Origin: Veillonella sp. 3891
Lineage (GTDB): Bacteria > Bacillota > Negativicutes > Veillonellales > Veillonellaceae
DNA: 64,000 nucleotides
Direction of reading: 5' to 3'
Assembly (NCBI RefSeq): GCF_003992315.1
Contig: NZ_RQVE01000007.1
Location: forward strand, 1-64,000
The notes under the pieces were generated by a model. The model was not told the origin of the DNA, searched no databases, and saw nothing but the letters and a program-made list of their open reading frames with translations. The position numbers were made by a program, and so were the translations under genes. Within the stretch, counting starts at the first letter, position 1; the number at the start of each line of letters is the position of its first letter. This document shows, in pieces, positions 29,401 to 36,214 of the stretch.

Positions 29401-32400
29401 GGTAAAGTGACTGTCGGAACTGGTGGAAACCCTGTAGTTGTTGATGGTTCTATCGGAGATATCACTGGTTTAACGAACAAAACGTTAGATGCAGCTGACT
29501 TCGGTACAAAAGGCCGTGCGGCGACAGAAGAGCAATTGAAACTAATCCAAGGTCAATTGGGTACTGGTAAATTATCCTTCGGCGCTAACCTTCCTGCGAA
29601 AACTGGTGGCAAAAATGTTGTTGAAAATGCGTTAGGTTCTACTGTAAATATTGTGGGTACAGCTAACGTAACGGCAGATGATAACTACGATGGCAACAAC
29701 GTAGTGACAACTGTTGAAAAAGGTACTGATGGTAATACAACGGTAACTGTGAAGTTGAATAAAGATTTAACATCTAAATCTGTAACCACGAATACAGTAA
29801 CTGTAAAAGGTGAACCAGGTGCTAATGGTCAAGATGGCAAAGATGCTGTAGTGACTGTAGGTGAAAAAGGTGAACCAGGTAAAGATGGCTCTAACGGTAC
29901 TATCGGCATAAACGGTAAAGACGGCTCTGCAGTTGTGATCAACGGCAAAGACGGATCTATCGGTTTGACTGGACCGAAAGGTGAAAATGGTAATAGCGTT
30001 GTCATCAATGGTAAAGATGGTAAAATCGGCGCCAAAGGTGAAGATGGTAAATCTGTTGTCATCAACGGTAAAGACGGCACAATCGGCTTAACGGGTCCGA
30101 AAGGTGCAGATGGTGCACCAGGTAAATCCTTAGATATCGGCATGAAAGATGGCTATAATGGTCAAGATGGTGCTGATGGAGTTCCAGGCGTTCGTGGTGA
30201 AAAAGGTGTTGACGGTAAAGACGGCATCACTCGTATCGTATACACTACGAAAGAAGTTGACCCAGTAACGAAAGTTGAAAAAGTAGTAGAACGTCAAGTG
30301 GCTACTATGGACGACGGCTTACAATTCACGGGTAATAACTCTGACACTGTGAACAAACATCGCTTGAACACATTGGTGAACATCGTTGGTGAAGGTGTTT
30401 CTAAGGAAGCAGCTAAAACATTTGAGTCTGCTGAGGGTAATATCTTAGTAGATGCAGATGGTAAAGATGCGTTGACACTTCGCTTGAACAAACATCTGAA
30501 CTTGACGAATACTGGCTCCATGACGGTAGGTAATTCCGTGGTGAACAATGCGGGCTTGACAGTGAAAGACGGTGCTAACGAATCTAAAGTAGGTAGTACA
30601 GGAGCGACTTTCACAGATGGTACAAACACGACTGAAGTGGCACCGACAGTAGCTCATGTGAATGGCGTGAAAGATGCAAATGGCGCTGTGACAGGTGGTG
30701 TTGTAATTGGCAAACAATCGGCTACACCAAGTGCAGATGGCAAAACTCCAACAGCTACAGATACTGCGGTAGAAGGCAACTTCATCACAGGTCTTGAAAA
30801 CAAAGATTGGAACGTAACAGATCCGAAATTTGTATCTGGCCGTGCAGCGACAGAAGATCAGTTGAAAACTGTATCCGATGCAGCGAAAGCAGTAGCGAAT
30901 AACACAATCCAATTCGGTGCGGACAATGCGTCTAAAACAGATACACAAGCCTTGAACAAACAAGGTGGTATCGCTTTCAATATCACTGGTGGCGCAGATA
31001 AAGATAAATTATCTGATAACAATATCGGCGTAAATGCAAATGGTTCTACTGTGGAAGTGAAATTGGCAAAAGAATTGAAAGGCTTAACAAGCGCTGAATT
31101 TACGAATGCTGATGGCACAACAACAAAAGTAGAAGCTGGTAAAGTGACAACTGGCGATACAGTTCTTAGCACAACTGGATTATCTGTAGGTGACCAAACG
31201 ACTGGTACATTTGTGACGAAAACTGGTACCGTTGTAAAAGATGGTGACGTGACGACTTCTACGACAGCAGGCGAAACTGTATATCGTGATGGAGACAAAG
31301 CAACTACTGTTAATACATCTGGCATCACCATCGAAAATGGCGACAAAACTGTATCCTTAACAAATACTGGCCTAGATAATGGTGGCAATAAAATTATCAA
31401 CGTGGCTAGAGGTGAAAACGATACAGACGCTGTTAACGTAGCACAATTGAATGACGAAGTTGGTAAAGCGAAAACAACTGTTACTGTAAACGGTGAAGAT
31501 AAAGATGCAAACAAAAATCTTTCCTTAACTGTTTCCACGGCAGATGATGGACACACTAACTACGATATTCGTTTGGCTGACAAAGTAACATTAGGTACTG
31601 ATGCGGCTAAACAAGTGACAATGGATGGTACAGCAGGTACTGTGACAGCAGGCACTGGTGACAACATTGTGAAAGTAGATGGTTCTAAAGGTCAAGTGGT
31701 AGCTTCTGGCGTGACTGTAGGTAAACAATCTGTAACACCAAGTGCAGATGGCAAAACTCCAGCAGCAACAGACAAGGCTACAGAAGGTAACTTCATCACT
31801 GGCTTGGATAACAAAACTTGGGATGTAACAAATCCAAGCTTTGTATCTGGCAGAGCAGCTACAGAAGATCAATTGAAATCTGCTACGACTGGTTTAGTTG
31901 ATAAAGGCTTAGTCTTTGATGCAAACACTGGTGGAGCTAAAACAAATAAACTTGGCTCTACTGTGAAAATCCAAGGTACTGCGGAAATTCCAGCAAACGC
32001 TACGGATGCAGATAAAAACTATGACGGTAAAAACGTATTGACCTCCATCGAACAAGATGACCAAGGCAACACAACAGTAACCGTGAAGTTAAACAAAGAC
32101 TTAACATCTAAATCTGTAACAACAAATACCATCACTGTAAAAGGTGAATCAGGTAAAGACGGTAAACCGGGTACAGATGCAATTGTAAGTGTTGGTGAAA
32201 AAGGTGAACCAGGTGCTAATGGCAAAGATGGTAAACCAGGCTCTGACGGCGTTATCGGCGTGAACGGTAAAGACGGTTCTGCAGTTGTAATCAATGGTAA
32301 GGACGGCTCTATCGGCTTGAACGGTAAAGATGGCAAAAACGGTCTTTCTATCAAAGGTGACAAAGGTGTTGTTGGTGTAGACGGCACAGATGGCGCTAAT

Positions 32401-34014
32401 GGTAAGGATGGTATGACTCGTATCGTATATGAAACGAAGCATCCAGATCCTAATAATGCTGGTAAAGACATTGTGGTGAAACATGAAGTAGCTACGATGG
32501 ACGACGGCGTGAAATACGCTGGTGACGACGCACAAGGTACTGACAAATCCAAAGTTATCGCTAAGAAGTTGAACCAAACGGTAGATATTATTGGTGGTGC
32601 AGCTAAGGAAAAATTAACGGACAACAACATTGGTGTGAACAATGTGGATGGCAAGTTAAAAGTACAATTAGCTAGCGACTTAACAAGCATCAACTCCATT
32701 ACGAATAAAGAAAACAACGGCAAAGTTGAGTTCAAAGATAAGGGAGTGACTACTTTCAGCGGTGGCAAAGCTGACGACAAAGCTGTGTCCATTGACGGAA
32801 AACAAGGATTTGTGACAGGCTTGCAAAACAAAGACTGGAATGTAGCAAAACCAACGGTTGTATCTGGTCGTGCAGCGACGGAAGATCAATTGAAAGTGGT
32901 TAGCGACCGTCTAGCAGAGGCTCGTAAGTTCACAGGCGATAACAAAGATGTGACAGCTGTGGTTGGTCTTGGCGATGTATTAAATATCAATGGTGGCGCA
33001 GATGCGACTAAATTGACTGACAATAATATCGGCGTTATTGCGAAGGAAGCTGTTAAAAATGCAGATGGAACGGTTAAAACACCTGCGTCCATGACAGTTA
33101 AGTTGGCGAAAAATATTCACATGGGTGATGGTTCTACTGATTATACAGGCGTATTTAAACCTACTTTCATCGATAAAGATGGCAAGGTAAAACCTGTGAC
33201 TGATGAGAAAACAGGTAAGCCTGTGGAATTACCTACAACGGTAAAACATGACGGAGCAGCCAGTGAATACACTGTATATCGTCCTGGCAAAGATGGTAAA
33301 CCTGAACCAGCGATTACGACGAATGTGACACCATTGGGTGTGGTGATTGAATCTAACAATTCCAATGGCAAAGCGAACCCTGCTGTGACGTTGACCGCGA
33401 ATGGCTTAGATAACGGCGGTAACCGCATTATTAATGTGGCGCCTGGTATCAATGGCACTGACGGTGTCAACGTAGATCAGTTGAAAGCTACAGCGAATAA
33501 CGTTCTGAACCAAGCTACGGGTGAAGCCCATAAAGCTGGTGCGAGAGCAGCCGCTTTAGCAGCGTTGAAACCATTACAATATGACCCATTAGAACCAACA
33601 CAAATTATGGCTGGTGTGGGTAATTATCGTAGTGAAACTGCAGCAGCTGTAGGCATTGCTCATTACACGCAAGAAGCGACTATGTTCCACGTAGGTGTTA
33701 CATTGGGTCAACATCAAAATATGGTGAATGCTGGCGTGACTCATAAATTTGGCTGGAGCCCAGAAGAAAAAGCAATTCCTGAACGTTATAAAGCGGGCCC
33801 GATTTCCTCTGTATATGTAATGCAAGATGAAGTCTCTGCATTGAAACAAGAGAACGAACGCACGAAAGTAGCGTACGAACAAGTATTGGTAGATAATGCA
33901 AATATGAGAGCAGAAAACCAAGAAATGAAGGAATCTTACAACAAAATGGCTCAAGACAATGAAGAAATGAAAGCACAAATCAAAATGTTGATGCAGGCTA
34001 TGGGAATGAAATAA
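17437..34014 (+). CDS. Giant YadA-type trimeric autotransporter adhesin with collagen-like segments
   Basis: A 5525-residue surface adhesin. Order: signal peptide with a long basic n-region (cleavage predicted after VQA, residue 46); three blocks of YadA-type head repeats (AIALG, VAIGT motifs) between about residues 165 and 1450, each closed by a neck such as TDAVNVAQLKAM; a long stalk of repeated beta/coiled-coil units; four collagen-like Gly-X-Y clusters (about residues 3142-3243, 3765-3855, 4124-4264, 4903-4994); a last neck; and a YadA anchor (about 5365-5440, ending THKFGW). Unusually, 85 more residues of coiled coil follow the anchor. The start 17437 has TGGAGG four bases upstream; the GTG at 17398 lacks a site. 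It belongs to the Hag/Vta-like Veillonella adhesins that mediate coaggregation and biofilm. A terminator follows. Confidence 0.95.
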   Translation: MKSSQIFLECERFLKRALKDKGRYSKGAVIAFLITGGIAVPSVVQAVIPTNLLGLAFDQAGISGYNRYDIVTSEGGADGPKGKLIIKPKHVDFGGMTTAEKNEAILDEKVNNLGQFLTLRQLYAMLYHNPLATKTTDFYGLQDSKTGTALKVNQGYVTYQGATITGGESTHVNGTGAIALGGNSKASGEGTIALGLYSDASASPTAVNNGNITYGPSLHDNIAIGFKSESHDDYTVALGARANANAAGSNAIGFNTQAAGKSSLAIGYNTYANVAVSDTNNLASKIDGMTNAVSDNTRTKMKEYADLVSDYTTHETRLNQLVAMGNTSEAQAEREWLASQSRDIEAKRTELEALPDYNALVDNAGTTSNNTDLQNALNKTGGVSKLIDDNLNKGFDYNSPAASNALNLSVKKKILGDTNGVFREVTEKQGDNAIAIGNYTLATGNASIAQGVGAYTKADASIALGSLAHVGDKAAQSIAIGTGAQAHDENSVAMGVRTATYGAGDVAIGNRTTVLGDSSVGIGFNSAVLSNSGTAIGKSSRINGGSIRSVALGERANVGGGAANSIAIGFDSNVGDNALNSVAIGTQAKSLGRNSLSFGSNTESGKASINSVTIGNFATTNAENAVALGGSSSVATGATRGIAIGQDSKVNGVDTVGLGTGVRAVGTTSIVIGNKASAGVYNTNPTKQSGADNVVVIGQGASALRNNSIVLGHNSNDTYEALTWKLKPGVSAYANLDPKQKYEFDSNGDVILEKRDAMTIPSYLPRDSKLGHTLEQLDKQGLGVVSVGGGLVEITNESGTKERVPGLRRITNVAPGALDNDVVTVAQLRDWRGKAGHFLSVNHTVAGSTATIGENSTANVGYNAAGDAFETRRSNYNNDEATGAGAMALGVYTKSTGERATAVGYGAGTYGKDSVGIGTKAYTGGEDAVAVGSQAKARANHSIALGVNAETKVADSVALGAYSVATIDKGVTGWNPANGRRNHYDNKLTGITLTSTNAGISIGSERNTRQIHHLAAGTENTDAVNVAQVKALNLKIAGNTTSNAKADVRLHDQTLTVKGDGNYITTNADNNTITVGLTQDAINKINAAGTPVHYLSTKGGSATDGNIDVNGIATESNYNNTGAVGNQSVALGSYARSAGAGTVAVGFKAATWKDSSIAIGDLASARENSTIAIGKRATSYSTNAVAIGTSATGKGNSTVAIGDSAAVNADANDKAGSWNGTWQGNNAVAIGANATAKRDQDVAIGASATVKGGDAVAIGSSSNTLGENSIAIGSHAQVEDATTVVKDANNKTTDERTPANSIAIGRYAYTNQKETIVMGTKASVNAKESVAIGQTAKIEAGAIDSIALGKEATIKANAEYGTAIGQGATINTGATYGIAIGQGAQIDPNATYATAIGQGARVQSTEGTALGKGANAANAQGTALGTGASVTVDKGVALGAGSVAGIAAGVNAWDPADARRNNYAAIRSGVAATSGAGAVSVGSDTATRQITNLAGGTNDTDAVNVAQLKAMNLKLAGNTTATAGADVRLSEQSLTVKGTDGYITTNADNNEITVTLTDKAKASLFVTSFTGDQGSKVTPTATSNTVNVTGKKFSNLDKASEPNSIWADGNVRYETGNVGTYTTGNTIGIGLRPDLKSKSFTTYRYDGNHQTNDAGPSISYDGINMNNKPITNLQAGTNPNDAVNKSQLDAVTWDLGVMTNGNSAKVVPTTVANDNKRINLKGEGNVTVTADGSTITIKGETQDAIVVYTDANGNRVYKREDGYFYKSKDPVAGESKVAAANVQSRLVNANGNSTTAPTVLNNVKSVIQTHPVAGNNAPTFADRLNAAEGTNPSAAVNVKDLHSAVTTVKNNELHITPMEYTPNGDGDVTLTYSDGNGSVVPNTTAKIKGVAKKSDLWSLSVNGEDVTPKNNKVNLKNGDNISISKDANGNVTIAATGLAKTDLSNIDNVGKSTITGLTEVKAGKNITVTPTTDVMTGKKTYTVAANDQVESVTTATLADDENIATVTMMDNTVDKTANARYGVGVSKKAVANIAKDAVEVKAGDNADNVTVDKDTNTEGKTIYKVSVAKTKLATGTNTTVEGKGTEAEPYKVNVEGALSKITSIANEAGSGKVTFDNNGIVKVDGDKAVSIDGKQGYVTGLQNTTLTATDFAKANRAATEEQLKAVKDIADAASTTDYRLIANPVDGSNGAYKVDNGTISLKVKDTKQPDSTPDTITISDVASKQALDTVKANQWDLAVASGTDTDGTKVTPKTVTGEDNKRIVLKGESGVTVKQDGGVITIGAEQGIDNDTITTVSNEDGTVTVTPSTTNAHAYDVKVDAKKLGEAQALIFVDDKGKQVFKQPDGTFKDSDGKPYNGTVHTKVNTTGSQRVDNVGSAIDGAKVTTDAGLEKPNATYLEKLEVAAKDPVTGKAAVNVSDLKKTSDASIEKAVNEATTKGMKFQGNTGDAISKELGQTLEVKGEGTLTGNTAANNIRTKNNGGVLEIGLAESLTGINSIAGKGGTTPLTISNGGTTLTINAPEGDKPSTISVGDAKITDVANGTGDKDAVNVSQLNAVANKELHIKPTTDTEKYTVDTDGNVTLTYVNGDGTTVADTKAVISGVAKNDLSNITNAGKKVITDLGPTINAGDGITVTPGTLDANTGKQSFTIAANKQVESVTTATLADDENIATVTMMDNTVDKTANARYGVGVSKKAVANIAKDAVEVKAGDNADNVTVDKDTNTEGKTIYKVSVAKTKLATGTNTTVEGKGTEAEPYKVNVEGALSKITSIANEAGSGKVTFDNNGIVKVDGDKAVSIDGKQGYVTGLQNTEWNVKNPTAVSGRAATEDQLKAVNDEVNNKADKTALWDLAVNNGTSTDKVDPQATGTEGENKRITLKGSGAVKVTQENGVITIGAEKGTDNDTITTVSNADGTVTVTPSTADAHAYDVKVNKQAVVDGAQLPVVYTTKDGKKVTIDKDGKFHTADGAEVAPENVETRVQSAAKDTTKGDTILNNVGSAIANTNVPEGAGNKQNPTFLERLAEAAKEGNHPNAAVNVSDLKNASDASIAKAVTDATDKGMKYGANLSAKTGGDKVVTNKLGSTVNIVGSADVTNATEADKQYDGKNVLTSIEQDADGNTTVTVKLNKDLTSKSLTTNTITVKGDPGANGQDGKDAVVTVGEKGEPGKDGSDGKIGVNGKDGSAVVINGKDGSIGLNGPKGADGQPGKSINIRMKDGYNGQDGTDGVPGVRGEKGVDGQDGIARIVYTEGGKEHQVATMDDGLRFTGNNSDTENKHRLNTLVNIVGEGVAKEQVDGFKSASGNILVAADGKTTLTVKMNKNLANISSITNAAGNGKVEFKDNGVATFSSGNNDANGTDTPVVINGKDGKVTTGTVGFDGKAGTVKANDITVGKQSVTPGENGVAPATGGTLTEGNFITGLDNKDWNVASPSYVSGRAATEDQLKKISEAISAKSGSDYRLVANKEAGSEGKYKPTADGDINLTVEDPTDATNTKTVTITDVAKKSELDTVKGQVGNTIALGDDTASGTTTAKSLKDGNVKFNIKGDGKYISTAANGDNVTVSLNTKQVAQDQALIYVDNTGKQVFKQPDGTFKDADGNAYNGDVHTKVNTPDAKRVDNVGSAIDTAVVKDAANQPKQDATYLEKLEAAAKDPVTGKSAVNVSDLKNASDASIAKAVTDATDKGMKYGANLPAKAGGDKVVTNKLGSTVNIVGSADVTNASEADKQYDGKNVLTSIEQDADGHTTVTVKLNKDLTSKSLTTNTVTVKGEPGANGQDGRDAVVTVGEKGEPGVAGKDGSNGTIGVNGKDGSAVVINGKDGSIGMNGKDGANGLTMKGDKGAVGLDGTDGANGKDGMTRIVYETKHTDPNNAGKEITVKHEVATMDDGQKYSGDNYEAATATKAEANVINKKLNERLEIVGGAAKDKLTDNNIGVNAKDGKLKVQLASDLTSINSITNKEGNGKVAFGENGTTTFSSGAETGDKTVSIDGKAGKVTVGTGGNPVVVDGSIGDITGLTNKTLDAADFGTKGRAATEEQLKLIQGQLGTGKLSFGANLPAKTGGKNVVENALGSTVNIVGTANVTADDNYDGNNVVTTVEKGTDGNTTVTVKLNKDLTSKSVTTNTVTVKGEPGANGQDGKDAVVTVGEKGEPGKDGSNGTIGINGKDGSAVVINGKDGSIGLTGPKGENGNSVVINGKDGKIGAKGEDGKSVVINGKDGTIGLTGPKGADGAPGKSLDIGMKDGYNGQDGADGVPGVRGEKGVDGKDGITRIVYTTKEVDPVTKVEKVVERQVATMDDGLQFTGNNSDTVNKHRLNTLVNIVGEGVSKEAAKTFESAEGNILVDADGKDALTLRLNKHLNLTNTGSMTVGNSVVNNAGLTVKDGANESKVGSTGATFTDGTNTTEVAPTVAHVNGVKDANGAVTGGVVIGKQSATPSADGKTPTATDTAVEGNFITGLENKDWNVTDPKFVSGRAATEDQLKTVSDAAKAVANNTIQFGADNASKTDTQALNKQGGIAFNITGGADKDKLSDNNIGVNANGSTVEVKLAKELKGLTSAEFTNADGTTTKVEAGKVTTGDTVLSTTGLSVGDQTTGTFVTKTGTVVKDGDVTTSTTAGETVYRDGDKATTVNTSGITIENGDKTVSLTNTGLDNGGNKIINVARGENDTDAVNVAQLNDEVGKAKTTVTVNGEDKDANKNLSLTVSTADDGHTNYDIRLADKVTLGTDAAKQVTMDGTAGTVTAGTGDNIVKVDGSKGQVVASGVTVGKQSVTPSADGKTPAATDKATEGNFITGLDNKTWDVTNPSFVSGRAATEDQLKSATTGLVDKGLVFDANTGGAKTNKLGSTVKIQGTAEIPANATDADKNYDGKNVLTSIEQDDQGNTTVTVKLNKDLTSKSVTTNTITVKGESGKDGKPGTDAIVSVGEKGEPGANGKDGKPGSDGVIGVNGKDGSAVVINGKDGSIGLNGKDGKNGLSIKGDKGVVGVDGTDGANGKDGMTRIVYETKHPDPNNAGKDIVVKHEVATMDDGVKYAGDDAQGTDKSKVIAKKLNQTVDIIGGAAKEKLTDNNIGVNNVDGKLKVQLASDLTSINSITNKENNGKVEFKDKGVTTFSGGKADDKAVSIDGKQGFVTGLQNKDWNVAKPTVVSGRAATEDQLKVVSDRLAEARKFTGDNKDVTAVVGLGDVLNINGGADATKLTDNNIGVIAKEAVKNADGTVKTPASMTVKLAKNIHMGDGSTDYTGVFKPTFIDKDGKVKPVTDEKTGKPVELPTTVKHDGAASEYTVYRPGKDGKPEPAITTNVTPLGVVIESNNSNGKANPAVTLTANGLDNGGNRIINVAPGINGTDGVNVDQLKATANNVLNQATGEAHKAGARAAALAALKPLQYDPLEPTQIMAGVGNYRSETAAAVGIAHYTQEATMFHVGVTLGQHQNMVNAGVTHKFGWSPEEKAIPERYKAGPISSVYVMQDEVSALKQENERTKVAYEQVLVDNANMRAENQEMKESYNKMAQDNEEMKAQIKMLMQAMGMK
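23398..23855 (+). repeat. Long exact internal repeat of the adhesin, copy 1
   Basis: 458 bp that recur at 25399-25855 plus one base with no difference I can find, 2001 bp (667 codons) apart. It encodes about 153 stalk residues from QVESVTTATLADDEN to QGYVTG. Confidence 0.9.
25399..25856 (+). repeat. Long exact internal repeat of the adhesin, copy 2
   Basis: Second copy of the 23398-23855 segment, in frame and identical at the nucleotide level, including third codon positions. Confidence 0.9.
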
Positions 34015-34044
34015 GTCCTGAAGATGTAACTTCCTAGAAGATGC

Positions 34045-34097
34045 AAAAAGCCCCTACCCTTCCGGGTCGAAAGACTCGGAAGCGGTAGGGGCTTTTG
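34045..34097 (+). terminator. Terminator after the adhesin
   Basis: AAAAAGCCCCTACC pairs with GGTAGGGGCTTTT, with an inner CTTCCGGGTC/GACTCGGAAG stem. A diverged inverted copy lies at 35908-35957. Confidence 0.9.
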
Positions 34098-34150
34098 TGT
34101 TGTATGATCCGTATAGTATGTCTAGTCGGTGGTAATGTTTGGGATATAGT

Positions 34151-34182
34151 AAAAGGGACACAGGTTGTACTGCGTCCCTTTT
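34151..34182. terminator. Bidirectional terminator after the Crp/Fnr gene
   Basis: AAAAGGGAC (34151-34159) pairs with GTCCCTTTT (34174-34182), with an inner CAG/CTG. U tracts occur on both strands; on the minus strand it lies just after the regulator's stop. Confidence 0.8.
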
Positions 34183-34187
34183 ACTAA

Positions 34188-34898
34188 TTAAAATGAAAAA
34201 TCTTCGATGGTTTCGATATCCACCAACTCAACTTCTTTTCCGTGGAATTGAATGATCCGTTCGTCTTGTAAACGGCCTAGTTCACGGCTGAGGGCGGTGC
34301 GACTTACGTTGAGGACATCTGCCATTTCTTGCCGATTATGTGGCAAGGTGAGGATGTTCTTTTTTTGTACCCGTCGAATGTCCATGAAGTAGGCAAAGAT
34401 TTTCTCGCGCATTCCTTTGAGGGATAGGTAATGCACTTTGCGGGTCAGCTGCATTGCCTTTTCAGACAGGTCGTGCATGAGGTTTGTGAGCAATTGGATT
34501 TGACAGGATTGGCAGTCCGGGAATGCTTTGGTGAAAGTCTCGATTGGTAAAAATAAAACAATCGCATCTTTTGTGGCTTCAATGGTAGCCGGCCATAGAG
34601 GATGGTTACTAAAGAGTAAGGCTTCCCCGAACATAGAGGACGGCTGTAACTCTGTTACAATGGTTCGTTGTCCCAACATGTTCTCTCGCGTTAATAAGGC
34701 ACGTCCTTCTAGCAAGATACCAATGCCTTCCATAGGGTCCCCAGCAATGGCAATGAACGAATTTTTTTTGAAACTTTGTACTTTCACATTCGCTTGAGAT
34801 AAGAAAAGTGACAAATTTTCTGGCGCAATATGTGCACATAATGGGGATTGTTGAATCGTATGCATGTATGTTTCTAACGTTGGATGTAATGTCGACAT
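34188..34898 (-). CDS. Crp/Fnr-family transcriptional regulator
   Basis: A 236-residue regulator: an N-terminal cyclic-nucleotide-type beta barrel (about 25-130), a dimerisation helix, and a C-terminal winged helix-turn-helix (RQEMADVLNVSRTALSRELGRLQDE). The cysteines in DCQSCQ near residue 130 are not in the N-terminal Fnr cluster arrangement. GGAGG lies four bases before the ATG. It lies 1.3 kb from hcp, separated by an Rpn-like gene; in many anaerobes a Crp/Fnr regulator (HcpR) controls hcp in response to nitric oxide, so this is a candidate, not a firm call. Confidence 0.88.
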   Translation of the reverse strand: MSTLHPTLETYMHTIQQSPLCAHIAPENLSLFLSQANVKVQSFKKNSFIAIAGDPMEGIGILLEGRALLTRENMLGQRTIVTELQPSSMFGEALLFSNHPLWPATIEATKDAIVLFLPIETFTKAFPDCQSCQIQLLTNLMHDLSEKAMQLTRKVHYLSLKGMREKIFAYFMDIRRVQKKNILTLPHNRQEMADVLNVSRTALSRELGRLQDERIIQFHGKEVELVDIETIEDFSF

Positions 34899-34950
34899 GG
34901 AACCTCCGTGAATAGAAAATTATAATATGGATGTATATATGATGTATAGC

Positions 34951-34974
34951 AAAAGGGTCCAAAGGGACCCTTTT
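34951..34974. terminator. Bidirectional terminator between Rpn-like and Crp/Fnr genes
   Basis: AAAAGGGTCC and GGACCCTTTT around a short loop, with A and T runs at the ends so that it can act on both strands. On the minus strand it follows the Rpn-like gene. Confidence 0.8.
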
Positions 34975-35027
34975 AGTATCGTACCAAGACAGTATATACT
35001 GTCATACAAATCGCTATATTGCAAACA

Positions 35028-35831
35028 TTAAATTAAAGAGTGTGCTTTACCGATTTCCTTGATTTGCTCAATAGTGAGCTTAGTATACTTTGAAATGATG
35101 TCTAAGGATAATTTATCTTCTAACATACCAAGAACTACTTCGGCTTTACCTTCAGCTCTACCTTCAGCTTTACCTTCTTTCCGTTGACGTCTTAATTCCA
35201 TTTCGAGTGTCATATATTCTAACCTCCATTCTTTAGAATGTCGTACTTTATCAACGACGGAGTCCATTTCTGTTACTAAATCATCTGAAGATGTTTTGCC
35301 ATCTACATAATCTAAAAGACATTGTAACGGTTTTGAAATATCGTTTTCCGTACCTTTAGTACTCAAGAATAGTTTTGTGGTTCCATCGTTTAATTCGATA
35401 TTATAATTTTCTAAACAAACATTTTTGAAAGTATACTTATGAAGATTACTACTAAATAGTGGAAACGTACATATAAAAATGATATAGGTATCATTGAGCT
35501 CGGTGTAATCTTGACCTTTTTCAATGTTGTGTAAATCGATAATACTTTGGTAGTACCTAACTCGTTTTACTAATTCTTCCATATTCTTACTAGTTTGCAT
35601 TTCCACATTAAAGACAGTGCCGTTCTCATCATTGACGTAAACATCAAGTCGAATACCCTTACTGTCTGGGTTCATATGCAGTGACTTTTCTTCTTCGAGA
35701 TAGGTGATATCTTTAATCTGGATATCTAGCAGACGTTCTATTGTTGCTTTACAAATACGCTTATTACGCATTACCTTTTGGAACATAAAGTTATCTTGTA
35801 TGGTCAGTTCTTCAAAGGGTTTGATATGCAT
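35028..35831 (-). CDS. Rpn/PD-(D/E)XK nuclease family transposase-like protein
   Basis: A 267-residue protein of the PD-(D/E)XK group often annotated as Rpn family recombination-promoting nuclease or putative transposase. The active-site pattern is visible as RLDVYV, a spacer, then FNVEMQT (D...ExQ). The N-terminus (MHIKPFEELTIQDNFMFQKVM) and the charged C-terminal repeat EGKAEGRAEGKAE are typical. GGAGGTG lies before the ATG. E. coli relatives cut DNA and promote RecA-independent recombination; recent work links some to phage defence. Single gene with no terminal inverted repeats nearby, so it is not an insertion sequence. Confidence 0.85.
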   Translation of the reverse strand: MHIKPFEELTIQDNFMFQKVMRNKRICKATIERLLDIQIKDITYLEEEKSLHMNPDSKGIRLDVYVNDENGTVFNVEMQTSKNMEELVKRVRYYQSIIDLHNIEKGQDYTELNDTYIIFICTFPLFSSNLHKYTFKNVCLENYNIELNDGTTKLFLSTKGTENDISKPLQCLLDYVDGKTSSDDLVTEMDSVVDKVRHSKEWRLEYMTLEMELRRQRKEGKAEGRAEGKAEVVLGMLEDKLSLDIISKYTKLTIEQIKEIGKAHSLI

Positions 35832-35907
35832 AGAATCACCTCCGGCTCTTATCCAAATTATACCATATATTTTAGATATATAATATTGCTCTTTCTTATA
35901 TCTTCAA

Positions 35908-35957
35908 CACAAAAGACGCTATCGTTTCCGAGTCTTTCGCCCCGGAAGGGGAGGGAC
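35908..35957. repeat. Diverged inverted copy of the adhesin terminator
   Basis: TTTCCGAGTCTTTCG, CCCGGAAGGG and GAGGG match the reverse complement of 34043-34100 with scattered changes. The core stem is kept but the outer arms no longer pair fully. Confidence 0.6.
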
Positions 35958-36064
35958 GTATTTACTTACGTTACTATATCAATCCATGGGTACGACCAAT
36001 TTCTTCATTTCTCAAAATGTTTTTAAAGTGTAGCCAAGGATACGTTTTTTCTGCTTTCAGTATA

Positions 36065-36081
36065 CTATACTACATGTATAG
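36065..36081. promoter_or_regulatory. Palindrome upstream of hcp
   Basis: CTATAC-TACAT-GTATAG, a 6-bp inverted repeat with a 5-bp spacer about 135 bp before the hcp start. A possible regulator site; it does not match the canonical Fnr site (TTGAT-N4-ATCAA). The rest of the 35832-36214 gap shows no gene. Confidence 0.35.
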
Positions 36082-36214
36082 ATAACAAGACACTGCTAGA
36101 TGGCCCTTGCGGGGGCTTTCACTATGAAAGTGATTGTCTAGTGAGATATCTAAGGAAATACAAAAAGTATGTTGTAGTATACATGTTAAGGGCAAAGTTC
36201 CCAAGGAGGTTATT

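Noticed and set aside
17448-33978. Dozens of minus-strand ORFs of 60-270 codons opposite the adhesin, some with Pro/Ser-rich repeats.
   Set aside because: They are the reverse reading of Gly/Thr/Asp-rich repeats; none has a ribosome site or a recognisable domain.
35028-35831. Active insertion sequence around the Rpn-like transposase-family gene.
   Set aside because: No terminal inverted repeats or target duplications flank it; these proteins are usually not IS transposases.
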